Below, piece after piece: positions 25,348-33,735 of a stretch of 64,000 nucleotides of DNA. Position numbers and translations under genes: made by a program. The notes under the pieces were generated by a model that saw only the letters and a program-made list of their open reading frames with translations, searched no databases and was not told where the DNA came from. Positions within the stretch are counted from its first letter, which is position 1; the number at the start of each line of letters is the position of its first letter. Source of the stretch: Actinomadura violacea (GTDB taxonomy: Bacteria; Actinomycetota; Actinomycetes; Streptosporangiales; Streptosporangiaceae); contig NZ_JAGEPF010000002.1 of NCBI RefSeq assembly GCF_017573465.1, positions 310,001 to 374,000 of the forward strand. Direction: 5' to 3'.

Positions 25348-26532
25348 TCAGTCCTTGTCCGGCGTCGTCGCTAGCAGGCCGCGCAGCACGCTCCGGCCGC
25401 GCTGCTCGGCTACTGAGGGAGGGCGGTCGGCGGAGACCGCCACGTCGGGTTCGATCCCGACCCCGTCGAGGTTACGGCCGCCGGGGGTGCGGTAGCGACC
25501 CACGGTCAGCTCGATCGCCGATCCGTCGGCCAGCCGGACCGACTCCTGCACCGAGCCCTTCCCGTACGTACGCGATCCTATGATCACCGCGCGGTCGCGG
25601 TCGCGCAGGGATCCGGCGACCACCTCGGCGGCGCTGGCGGTCCCGGCGTCGACCAGCACGACGAGCGGGGTCCGCGCGTCGCCGGGAGCGGTGACCGTGC
25701 GCCGCTGGGCGGGCCCGCCGCGCGGTTCGTAGGTCACGACGAGGCCGCCGGGCAGGAACGCCGACGCGGTCTCGACCGCCTCGTCCAGCAGGCCGCCGGG
25801 GTCGCCGCGCAGGTCGAGCATGATCCCGCCGGGCGGGTCGCCGGACGGCGGCCGCCCGGTCACCTGCCGTCCGGCCACCGCGGCGCGGACCTGCCGGCCG
25901 GTGCCGCGGGTGAACGCGCCGACCCGGATCATCCGGACATGCCCCGGCAGATCGGTCACGGTGACGTCGCCTCCCGGGACGGATGCGCGGACGAGCTGGA
26001 ACTCCTCTGTCCGACGCCCGCGCAGCACCGTGAGTTCGACGGACGCGCCGGGACGTCCGCGCAGCGCACGGGCGACCCTCGTCACGTCCCAGCCGTTGGC
26101 CGGCGTCCCGCCGACCGCGGTCACGACGTCGCCGGCCAGGACACCGGCGCGGGCGGCGGCGGTGCCCGGCTGGACGCTCGCGACCCGCACCCGCGGATCG
26201 CCGTCGGCGCTGCCGAGCCACACCCCGACCCCGCTGTAGCGGCCGTTCAGGCGGCCCTCCATGTCGTCGTACCTCGCGGCCGGGTAGTAGCGGGCCCACC
26301 GGTCGCCGAGCCCGCGGAGCATGCCCTCGATCGCGGCGCGGTCGAGCTCGCCGCGCCCGACCGGGCGCGCGGCCCGGCTGCCGATCTTCGCGGCGGCCTC
26401 GTCCAGCACCGACCCGCCCGCGGCTGCCCGCCGGTCCGGACGGCCCTCGCCGCTCAGCACCCCGAGCCCGTAGGCGCACAGGATCGCGGTGGCGACGGCG
26501 GCGCCGCGCAGCAGGCGGCCTGGGGCGGACAT
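25348..26532 (-). CDS. S41 family C-terminal processing peptidase
   Basis: A 394-residue protein with an N-terminal membrane anchor or signal ([19 protein letters not shown]). It has a PDZ domain around residues 95-190 ([34 protein letters not shown]) and a tail-specific protease domain. The predicted nucleophile is the Ser in [13 protein letters not shown] and the general base Lys is in [10 protein letters not shown]. It should cleave exported substrates at their C-termini outside the membrane. Lying between ftsX and smpB, it may be linked to cell-wall hydrolase control by FtsEX, though this rests on position alone. Confidence 0.88.
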   Translation of the reverse strand: MSAPGRLLRGAAVATAILCAYGLGVLSGEGRPDRRAAAGGSVLDEAAAKIGSRAARPVGRGELDRAAIEGMLRGLGDRWARYYPAARYDDMEGRLNGRYSGVGVWLGSADGDPRVRVASVQPGTAAARAGVLAGDVVTAVGGTPANGWDVTRVARALRGRPGASVELTVLRGRRTEEFQLVRASVPGGDVTVTDLPGHVRMIRVGAFTRGTGRQVRAAVAGRQVTGRPPSGDPPGGIMLDLRGDPGGLLDEAVETASAFLPGGLVVTYEPRGGPAQRRTVTAPGDARTPLVVLVDAGTASAAEVVAGSLRDRDRAVIIGSRTYGKGSVQESVRLADGSAIELTVGRYRTPGGRNLDGVGIEPDVAVSADRPPSVAEQRGRSVLRGLLATTPDKD

Positions 26533-26576
26533 GTCGGCCAGTGTAAAACCGGGCCGCGCCGCCCCGGCCGCGTCCG

Positions 26577-27482
26577 CTAGATCTTCAGGTATCTGCGCAG
26601 CGTGAGGAACGACGACGCGGCACAGAGCAGCACGCCGAAGCAGATCGACACGATGATGACCATGATCACCTGGGTCCAGCCGAGCTGGCTGACCAGCTGC
26701 ACCGTCCCGGCCAGCCGGTCGATCAGCAGCTTCTTGCTGATCACCAGCAGCACCGAGGCGAACAACCCGCCGATCAGGCCCGCGATCGCGCCCTCCAGGA
26801 TGAAGGGCAACTGGATATAGGTGTTGGACGCGCCGACCAGCCGCATGATGCCGGTCTCCCGCCGCCGGTTGAACGCCGACAGCCGGACCGTGTTCCCGAC
26901 CAGCAGCACCGACGCGATCACCTGGATCAGCGCGATGCCCAGCGCCGCGGCCTGCAGCCCGTTCAAGATCTTGAAGAACTTCTTCAGGATCTGCTGCTCG
27001 TTGATCACCGTATCGACGCCCGCATGCCCCAGCATCGCCTGGGCGACCGGTTTGTACTCCTCCGGGTTCTTCAGCTTCACCCGGAACGAGTCGGGGATGT
27101 CGCCCTCACGGGTGCTCTGCACGAACCCCGGCGACCCCGAGAAGCGGTCCTTGAAGCGCGAGAACGCCTGCTGCTTGTTCTCGTACTGGACGTTGGAGAC
27201 CTGCGGCATCTTCTCCAGCTGCGCCTTGATCTCGCTCCGCTGCTGGTCGGTGACGTCCTGCTGGCGGCAGTTGGCGTTGGAGCTGCTCTTGGCGCACAGG
27301 AAGATCGAGACCTCGATCTTGTCGTACCAGTAGTCCTTGGACGCGGCCACCTGCTGGCGCAGCAGCAGTCCGGTGCCGAAGAGCGCCATGGCGATGGCGA
27401 CGGTGATGACCAGGGAGATCGTCATCGTCAGGTTCCGGCGGAGACCGATCCAGATCTCCTGCATAACGAACTGTACGCGCAT
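26577..27482 (-). CDS. ftsX: Cell division protein FtsX
   Basis: A 301-residue protein. ATG at 27482 (MRVQFVMQEIWIGLRRNLTM) is preceded by AAGGA at 9 nt. There is a first membrane segment at about 20-42, and a large extracellular domain with a Cys pair (IFLCAKSSSNANCRQQ), which is found in actinobacterial FtsX. Three C-terminal segments form the permease-like core (GIMRLVGASNTYIQLPFILE). With FtsE it forms an ABC-type complex that regulates peptidoglycan hydrolases such as RipC in mycobacteria. Confidence 0.95.
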   Translation of the reverse strand: MRVQFVMQEIWIGLRRNLTMTISLVITVAIAMALFGTGLLLRQQVAASKDYWYDKIEVSIFLCAKSSSNANCRQQDVTDQQRSEIKAQLEKMPQVSNVQYENKQQAFSRFKDRFSGSPGFVQSTREGDIPDSFRVKLKNPEEYKPVAQAMLGHAGVDTVINEQQILKKFFKILNGLQAAALGIALIQVIASVLLVGNTVRLSAFNRRRETGIMRLVGASNTYIQLPFILEGAIAGLIGGLFASVLLVISKKLLIDRLAGTVQLVSQLGWTQVIMVIIVSICFGVLLCAASSFLTLRRYLKI

Positions 27483-27650
27483 GCCTCGCTGTCCTTGATC
27501 GCCTGTGTCCGCCGCCGGCACGGGCGCCGCGGTGCGGGCCCGGAACGGGCGTCCCCTCTGGTCTGCCTCTGCTGGGTCGTACGCCCGGTGGGGTCCGTCG
27601 GTTCAGATGGAGCCGCCGCTGGAGGGGTCCGCGGCGGTGGCCCGTCGGGC

Positions 27651-27681
27651 CTGGGTCATTGGGGCTGGGTCATTGGGGCTG
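27651..27681. repeat. Two-copy 14-bp tandem repeat between ftsE and ftsX
   Basis: CTGGGTCATTGGGG occurs twice in a row followed by CTG. It lies in the unusually long (260 nt) gap between ftsE and ftsX. No function is apparent. Confidence 0.7.
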
Positions 27682-27742
27682 CTTGAGGACTGGTGGGGCT
27701 CGGTCGCCCGGGCCCGTGCCGGCCGGTGCGCCCGCCCCGCCG

Positions 27743-28432
27743 TCAGTACGCCTGGCCGTACACCCCGCGGGACTGGTCGCGCACGACCCGCCCGTCCTCC
27801 AGCTCGACGACGCGCTTGCGGAACGCGTCGACGATGGCGGCGTCGTGGGTGGCCATGACGACGGTGGTGCCGGTCCGGTTGATGCGGTCGAGCACCTTCA
27901 TGATGCCGATCGAGGTGGCGGGGTCGATGTTGCCCGTCGGCTCGTCCGCCAGCAGGATCATCGGCCGGTTGACGAACGCCCGCGCGATCGCGACGCGCTG
28001 CTGCTCGCCGCCGGACAGCTCGTCCGGCATCCGGTGGGCCTTGCCCTCCAGGCCGACCAGGTCGATGACCTCGGGGACGACCTTGCCGATGAAGCGCCGC
28101 GGCTTGCCGATCACCTCGAGGGCGAACGCGACGTTCTCGAAGACGTTCTTGTTGGGGAGCAGCCGGAAGTCCTGGAAGACGCAGCCGATCCTGCGGCGCA
28201 GGTGCGGCACCTTCCAGTTGCTCAGGCGGCTCAGGTCCTTGCCCGCCACGTGCACGTGACCCTGGGACGGGCGCTCCTCCTTGAGGATGAGGCGCAGGAA
28301 GGTCGACTTCCCGGACCCGGACGGGCCCACCAGGAACAGGAACTCGCCCTTCTCGATGCCGACGTTCACATGCTGAAGGGCGGGGCGGTTCTGGCTTGGA
28401 TAGACCTTGGTGACGTTGTCGAAATTGATCAC
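27743..28432 (-). CDS. ftsE: Cell division ATP-binding protein FtsE
   Basis: A 229-residue ABC ATPase: Walker [11 protein letters not shown]-loop [18 protein letters not shown], signature [14 protein letters not shown], Walker [14 protein letters not shown], and H-loop ATHD. The DFRLL and [12 protein letters not shown] segments are FtsE-specific. It powers FtsX at the division site. The long gap before ftsX is unusual, since these two genes normally overlap or abut. Confidence 0.96.
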   Translation of the reverse strand: MINFDNVTKVYPSQNRPALQHVNVGIEKGEFLFLVGPSGSGKSTFLRLILKEERPSQGHVHVAGKDLSRLSNWKVPHLRRRIGCVFQDFRLLPNKNVFENVAFALEVIGKPRRFIGKVVPEVIDLVGLEGKAHRMPDELSGGEQQRVAIARAFVNRPMILLADEPTGNIDPATSIGIMKVLDRINRTGTTVVMATHDAAIVDAFRKRVVELEDGRVVRDQSRGVYGQAY

Positions 28433-28877
28433 GGCTGCATCACGGCGGTTCAGTCTAGGGGTTGGGGAGCGGCCCGGCCGCCGGCCGCGGACTGGCCGTC
28501 CGCGTGCTGCGACCTGCGCCGCCCGGCTCCGCGACCAGGGGGGCCGTGGAACCTTCGAGCAGTGTAGAGGGGACAGTCAACTACCTCGTCCCGCTCCGTG
28601 GGGTGGGAACGCCCGGGGCCCGCCGCGTTCAACGGCGTGTCGCGCGCGGACGGGACGACGGCGCGGACGGCGCCCCGCGGGGCCCCGACCTGTCCGTGCT
28701 GTGTCATGTACCGTCTCCCGACGTCCGGCCGTTTCATGCCGTCAAGCTCCCGGACTTGCCGGAACGACCATACAGTCCGGCTACGCTGGATGATGGTGAA
28801 AGATACCTAATCGGTCGACGATCGACGTCATCCCCGCACGGAGCCACGTACCGTTCACGGAGATTGGGGCCCACGAC
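28433..28877. other. Divergent intergenic region
   Basis: This region lies between ftsE (minus) and the zinc-ribbon gene (plus) and should carry both promoters. The left half is very GC-rich; the stretch at 28740-28860 is richer in A and T. No gene with a ribosome site was found. Confidence 0.4.
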
Positions 28878-29063
28878 ATGAGCTGCGAACATCTGATCTG
28901 CGCTCAGTGCTCGAATCCGGTGGTCGAGGGACGCTGCCCCACCTGCCGCGCCGCGCGCGCGGAGCTGCACCACCACGGCCCTTCCGTCCCGCCCGCGGTG
29001 GTGCTGGCCGTCCTTGTGGCCCTGCTGTTCGCCGCCCTCGTCCTGCAGCGCGTCTACGGCTGA
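28878..29063 (+). CDS. Small zinc-ribbon, tail-anchored membrane protein
   Basis: A 61-residue protein. Cys residues at 3, 8, 11, 20 and 23 (CEHLICAQCSN, GRCPTC) look like a zinc ribbon. A His-rich linker (LHHHG) leads to a single C-terminal membrane helix (AVVLAVLVALLFAALVL). The predicted topology puts the ribbon in the cytoplasm. Codon use and the clear two-part design support a real gene, although the ribosome site is weak. The function is unknown. Confidence 0.72.
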   Translation: MSCEHLICAQCSNPVVEGRCPTCRAARAELHHHGPSVPPAVVLAVLVALLFAALVLQRVYG

Positions 29064-29132
29064 CGGACCGTCCCGCGGGGGCACGCGGAACGCCCCCGTG
29101 ACGAAGACCTCTTAATCAGGGCCTCTTGAGTG

Positions 29133-30194
29133 TCAGGGCTTCTTGATGGGCGGGGTGGCGGCCTTGGAGACCGCGCCGCCGTCCGCCACCAGCTCGGCCT
29201 TGGGCTGCGGCTTGCCGCTCTTGGAGCGCGGCGGATCGTAGGCGGCGAACTGGAACGTCGCCGTGGTGTCGATCTCGTCACCCTCGACGGTGCCGTCCAG
29301 CAGGTGCTCCGCTTCCTTCGGGATCTCCGGCTTCGGTGCGCCGTTCCCCGGGCCGATGAGCGCGTTGTTGCGGAACAGCGAGTACAGGATCAGCCCTCCA
29401 CCGGTCTTCGTCCGCAGCCCGAAGTAGGGATAAGGCGTGGCCGTGTAGACGATGGTGAGGGTGACGTCCTGTTCCTTGGCCTTCTTCTTGGCGCGCTTGG
29501 TCTGCTGGTAGTAGCCGGACGTGAGCGGACCGGTCTCCATCACCTTGGCGGCGACGCTGGCGGAGCCCTCGGCGGCCATGGTCGCCTGTATCCCGCCGAC
29601 GTCACGGGGCCTGATCAGGATTTTCGAGTCGTCCGCGCCCAACGGCTCCGCATAGCCGTTCGCGTCCAGCTGGATCTTCGGCAGTTGCGCCTTGGGCGAG
29701 AGCCGCGTCGCAAGGGTGAGGTGCCAGTCGTCGGCCGGGCTGCGCAGGATGAACGCCATCAGCGCGCTCTGCTTGCTCTTCTTCTCGCCCGGCACGGACC
29801 GGTCCACGGACGCGACGAACCACTGCGGGTATGCGTCGGCCTTCAGCTTCGGCACGTACAGCTTCGGCTTGCCATAGGAGAAGCGGCGCACCGGGTCGCC
29901 GTCGAAGGCGGCCTTGCGGAACTCGGCGGCGGTGAGGAGGGACTGCCCGTCGGACGTCCAGGTCAGCGCCAGCCGCTCGTCGGCGGCGGCACGCGCCACG
30001 TCCTCGTCGGTGATGTAGGTCTGGAACGCCTTGCGGGCGACGTCGAGGGTCAGCGGCACCGGCTGCGGCGGGGTGGTCGACGGCATGCTGGGGGTGGGGC
30101 GCGCCTGCGGCTTGGCGCCGCCGGCGCAGCCCGCGGCCATGAGCGGCGGCACCAGCAGCACGGCGGCCGCCACCGCCCGCGCGATCCTTCGCAA
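29133..30194 (-). CDS. Lipoprotein, paralogue 1 of 3
   Basis: A 353-residue protein. The signal peptide ends in the lipobox MAAGC (Cys 23), followed by a Pro/Thr linker. The body contains LYVPKLKADAYPQWFVASV, LDANGYAEPLGAD and FGLRTKTGGGLILYSLF. Each of these blocks recurs in the lipoproteins at 31579 and 32687, showing that they are paralogues. It is likely anchored on the outer face of the membrane; the function is unknown. It is divergent from prfB. Confidence 0.82.
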   Translation of the reverse strand: MRRIARAVAAAVLLVPPLMAAGCAGGAKPQARPTPSMPSTTPPQPVPLTLDVARKAFQTYITDEDVARAAADERLALTWTSDGQSLLTAAEFRKAAFDGDPVRRFSYGKPKLYVPKLKADAYPQWFVASVDRSVPGEKKSKQSALMAFILRSPADDWHLTLATRLSPKAQLPKIQLDANGYAEPLGADDSKILIRPRDVGGIQATMAAEGSASVAAKVMETGPLTSGYYQQTKRAKKKAKEQDVTLTIVYTATPYPYFGLRTKTGGGLILYSLFRNNALIGPGNGAPKPEIPKEAEHLLDGTVEGDEIDTTATFQFAAYDPPRSKSGKPQPKAELVADGGAVSKAATPPIKKP

Positions 30195-30320
30195 CTACCG
30201 CCCCCCGGCACCGACGCCTCGCCGGGCCGTTTCCCGACCCTGCCTTCGGCCCGTGATTCTGCCATCAGCGCGGGGTGCGCGGGCGTCCGGGCACTGCCCG
30301 CACGGCGATAAGCTCGAAGC

Positions 30321-31433
30321 GTGGCAGGCATCGAACCGGAAGAGCAGCTCAAGGAGCTCGGCTCGACCCTCGCGGGCATCGAGCAGGTGCTGGACCTCGA
30401 CGGCATGCGGCGTGACATCGCCGAGCTGCGCGAGCAGTCGGCCGACCCCGATCTGTGGAACGACCAGGAGCGCGCCCAGTCGGTGACGCGCCGGCTGTCG
30501 TACCTGGAGAGCGAGCTCGGCCGCGTCGAGGGGCTGCGGCAGCGGCTGGACGACGCCGCCACCCTCTACGAGATGGCCGCCGAGATGGACGACGCCGACA
30601 CGCGCGCGGAGGCCGACGAGGAGCTGGCGTCGCTGCACAAGGCCGTCCAGCAGCTCGAGGTGCGCACGCTCATGTCGGGCGAGTACGACGCCCGTGAGGC
30701 GCTGGTCACCATCAACGCGCAGGCCGGCGGGGTGGACGCGGCCGACTGGGCGCAGCAGCTGCAGCGGATGTACCTGCGCTGGGCGGAGCGGCACGGCTAC
30801 CCGACGGAGATCTACGAGACGTCCTTCGCCGAAGAGGCGGGGATCAAGTCGACGACGTTCACCGTGAAGGCGCCCTACGCGTACGGGACGCTGCGCGGGG
30901 AGCACGGCACGCACCGGCTGGTGCGGATCTCCCCGTTCGACAACGCGGCCCGGCGGCAGACCTCGTTCGCTGGGCTGGACGTCGTGCCGGTGGTGGAGCA
31001 GAGCGACCACGTCGACATCGACGAGAGCGAGCTGCGGGTCGACGTGTACCGGTCGTCCGGGCCGGGCGGCCAGGGCGTCAACACGACCGACTCGGCGGTG
31101 CGGATCACCCACATCCCGACCGGGATCGTGGTGTCCTGCCAGAACGAGCGCAGCCAGCTGCAGAACAAGGCCACGGCGATGAACGTGCTGCAGGCCAAGC
31201 TGCTGGAGCGCAAGCGGCAGGAGGAGGCGGAGAAGATGTCCGCGCTGCGCGGTGAGGGCACCAGCAGCTGGGGCACGCAGATCCGCAACTACGTGCTGCA
31301 CCCGTACCAGATCGTCAAGGACCTGCGCACCGGCGTCGAGGTCGGCAACCCGACCGGGGTGCTGGACGGCGACATCGACGAGTTCATCGAGGCCGAGATC
31401 CGCTGGATGCGCCAGCAGGAGACCTCCGCCTGA
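30321..31433 (+). CDS. prfB: Peptide chain release factor 2
   Basis: A 370-residue release factor starting with GTG. The stop-codon recognition tripeptide SPF is in [11 protein letters not shown] (RF2 type, UGA and UAA), and the catalytic GGQ motif is in [11 protein letters not shown]. The reading frame is continuous from the start, so the programmed +1 frameshift that autoregulates E. coli prfB is absent. It lies between divergent lipoprotein 1 and downstream lipoproteins 2 and 3. Confidence 0.96.
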   Translation: MAGIEPEEQLKELGSTLAGIEQVLDLDGMRRDIAELREQSADPDLWNDQERAQSVTRRLSYLESELGRVEGLRQRLDDAATLYEMAAEMDDADTRAEADEELASLHKAVQQLEVRTLMSGEYDAREALVTINAQAGGVDAADWAQQLQRMYLRWAERHGYPTEIYETSFAEEAGIKSTTFTVKAPYAYGTLRGEHGTHRLVRISPFDNAARRQTSFAGLDVVPVVEQSDHVDIDESELRVDVYRSSGPGGQGVNTTDSAVRITHIPTGIVVSCQNERSQLQNKATAMNVLQAKLLERKRQEEAEKMSALRGEGTSSWGTQIRNYVLHPYQIVKDLRTGVEVGNPTGVLDGDIDEFIEAEIRWMRQQETSA

Positions 31434-31578
31434 CCCCGGCCCGCGCGGTTTCCGCGCGGTCGCGCCTGCTCTCCGGGTGAGGTCGGCATGCGAGTTTCCG
31501 CATTCGGTGAGTGACTGTACGGTCACTCTGCGATTATCTTCCGTGGACCGGATCGCCGACTCCACCACGGGGGGCCGC

Positions 31579-32559
31579 ATGCCCGCACGACGCACCGCCA
31601 TGTCCACGGCTCTGCCGGCCTGCCTGCTGGCGGGCGCCGCGCTGGCCGCGGCGGGCTGCAACGACAACACCTCCTCCGCCGGGGTGAGCCCGCCCGCGCT
31701 GTCCAAGCAGCAGGCCGGGCAGGTGCTGGCCGCCTACACCACCGCCGTGAACCAGGCGGGCCGGCGGCTGGACGGCAAGGCCCTTCCCGGCATCGAGGCC
31801 GACCCGCAGCTGTCCATGGACGAGGCCGCGCTGAAGCTGCGCCGTGTCATCGGCCAGAAGCCGCCGGCGATGAAGTTCACGCACACCGTGTACTACATCC
31901 CGCGCCTGCACGGGTACCCGCACTGGTTCGCCGCCGACGCGATCACCGGCAAGGGCAAGCAGACGCTCCGGCACGCGCTACTGTTCACGCAGGCCAAGGC
32001 GGGTGCGCCGTGGCTGCTGGCGGCCGACCCGTACCCGGCGGACGCGGCGCTGAGCAAGGTGGCGCTCGACCCGGACGGCTACGCCACCCCGGTCGACACC
32101 GGCGACAAGGGGCTGCCCGTCGCGCCCGCGAGGCTCGCAGCGATGCACGCCGCGCTGCTGTCCGGCGGCCCGTCGGCGCCCGGGGCGTCCGCCCTGGCGA
32201 AGGGCCCGAAGACCAGCGAGACCTACGACGCCCTGAAGCAGGGCGAGCAGACGCTCGCGAAGCGGGGCGTGACGCTGTCCTCGACGTTCGCGGCCGCGCC
32301 GTACGCGGTGTACGCGCTGCGCACCAAGGACCGCGGGGCGCTGGTCTGGTACGTCGTCAAGCAGAACGAGGCGTATTCCGCCGCGAAACGGGGCAGGCTG
32401 GCTGTGAGCGGTGATCTCACCGGACTGGCCCCGGCGGCGTCCGCCCGGACGCGCATGGACACCACCGTCCTGGTGCAGTACCTGGCCACCGTTCCGCCCA
32501 AGGGCCGCGCCACGGTCACCGGCATGTACCGCAAGGCGATCGCCGCCCACGGCTCCTGA
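31579..32559 (+). CDS. Lipoprotein, paralogue 2 of 3
   Basis: A 326-residue protein. The ATG at 31579 follows a GGGGGG stretch. The signal peptide ends in AAAGC. Shared blocks are YYIPRLHGYPHWFAADAI, LDPDGYATPVDTGD and YALRTKDRGALVWYVV. It lies about 145 nt after prfB, with its own upstream sequence, and 127 nt before the third paralogue. Function unknown. Confidence 0.82.
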   Translation: MPARRTAMSTALPACLLAGAALAAAGCNDNTSSAGVSPPALSKQQAGQVLAAYTTAVNQAGRRLDGKALPGIEADPQLSMDEAALKLRRVIGQKPPAMKFTHTVYYIPRLHGYPHWFAADAITGKGKQTLRHALLFTQAKAGAPWLLAADPYPADAALSKVALDPDGYATPVDTGDKGLPVAPARLAAMHAALLSGGPSAPGASALAKGPKTSETYDALKQGEQTLAKRGVTLSSTFAAAPYAVYALRTKDRGALVWYVVKQNEAYSAAKRGRLAVSGDLTGLAPAASARTRMDTTVLVQYLATVPPKGRATVTGMYRKAIAAHGS

Positions 32560-32686
32560 TCTCCGTCGGGTGCCGGGCCGTCCCGCTCTTCTCGACCGCT
32601 GCAGTGGGACGGTCCCGGCATCCGACGGGCCTGCGTTCTTCTACACTGGCGCGACATAGTCGACATTCCGTCCGCCGAGGTGGGAA

Positions 32687-33601
32687 GTGCGCCGAGCGCC
32701 CCGCATCGTCCTCGCCGTGGCCATGGTCGGCGCCACCGCTCTGACCGGGGCCTGCTCCGGCGGCGGCGCGGACGGCGGGACCGCCGAGGCCGCGCCCACC
32801 GGGTCCCCGGCGGTCGGCGCGGACGAGTCCCTCAAGGTGCTGCGCGACTGGACGGACCGGCACAACAAGGCCATCACGTCCGGGGACGAGCGGCTCTGGC
32901 GCGACACCGTGACCGGCGCCCTCGCCGCGCCCGTCACCGCCCGCGTCCACACCTACGGCCGGCTGCCGGAGTCCGCGACGATCTCCCTGGCGAACCCGGT
33001 GCTGTACGTGCCGCGCCGCCCGTCGTACCCGAAGTGGTTCGGGGTGGCGGCGCTGGAACGCTCGGACGGCAAGGACCAGCAGGTCCTCGGCGTGTTCGTG
33101 AAGACGACCGCGAAGGACGCCTGGCGGGCCGCGCACTGGCTCACGTTCCGGGGCGACGCGCCCGACCTCACCTACGACGCCGAGGGCTACGCGATCCCCG
33201 CGCCCGACCGGGGCCTGCCCGCCGCGCACGCCGCCTACCTGGGCAAAGGCGACACCGGCGGGCTGATCCCGGACGCGTTCTCCGCGAACGCCCGCAAGGC
33301 CGAGCAGGGCGGCTGGAAGGTGACGCCCGGCCGGTTCAGACCGGGCCCGGGCCCGTCCTACGCGCTGCGCACCAGCGACGGCGGCTCCCTCATCTGGTAC
33401 GGGCTGACGCAGGACGCGACGCTCACCGGCGGCACGGAGGACGCCCTGCCCGCCGAGGTCCGCGACTTCCTCGCCAAGGACGGCCGGAAACCGGGCGGGA
33501 CCGTCCACGCGTCATGGCAGTGGCTCGCCATCGGGTACGCGCCGCCGTCCGGCAAGGGCCGCGTCCTGGGCGAGTCCGTCTCCCTCACCGGCGCCCGCTG
33601 A
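32687..33601 (+). CDS. Lipoprotein, paralogue 3 of 3
   Basis: A 304-residue protein. GTG start with GAGGTGGGA upstream. The signal peptide ends in LTGAC. Shared blocks are LYVPRRPSYPKWFGVAAL, YDAEGYAIPAPDRG and YALRTSDGGSLIWYGL. It is the shortest of the three. Transcription is ended by the strong hairpin at 33675. Confidence 0.82.
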   Translation: MRRAPRIVLAVAMVGATALTGACSGGGADGGTAEAAPTGSPAVGADESLKVLRDWTDRHNKAITSGDERLWRDTVTGALAAPVTARVHTYGRLPESATISLANPVLYVPRRPSYPKWFGVAALERSDGKDQQVLGVFVKTTAKDAWRAAHWLTFRGDAPDLTYDAEGYAIPAPDRGLPAAHAAYLGKGDTGGLIPDAFSANARKAEQGGWKVTPGRFRPGPGPSYALRTSDGGSLIWYGLTQDATLTGGTEDALPAEVRDFLAKDGRKPGGTVHASWQWLAIGYAPPSGKGRVLGESVSLTGAR

Positions 33602-33674
33602 ACAACGACCGAGCTCCGGGCGAAAGAGAGCAGCTCAGCAGCCCTGGCCCGGGGCGGCCCGCGAACGACATGGA

Positions 33675-33718
33675 GCGGGGGCCACCCTTATCGGCGTCGC
33701 GATAAGGGTGGCCCCCGC
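33675..33718. terminator. Strong bidirectional hairpin terminator
   Basis: A perfect 19-bp stem (left arm 33675-33693, right arm 33700-33718; arms begin GCGGGGGCC and CGATAAGGG) with a 6-nt loop. It lies between two convergent genes and can serve both. Confidence 0.85.
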
Positions 33719-33735
33719 CCCATGTGTCCGTCCGA

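Noticed and set aside
28698..28712. TGTGTCA half-site upstream of the zinc-ribbon gene, resembling the 17524 palindrome
   Set aside because: The second half (TGACACA) is not present, so it is probably a chance half-match.
30321..30420. Programmed frameshift in prfB
   Set aside because: The frame from the GTG start is open through the region where the in-frame TGA would be, so no frameshift is needed.
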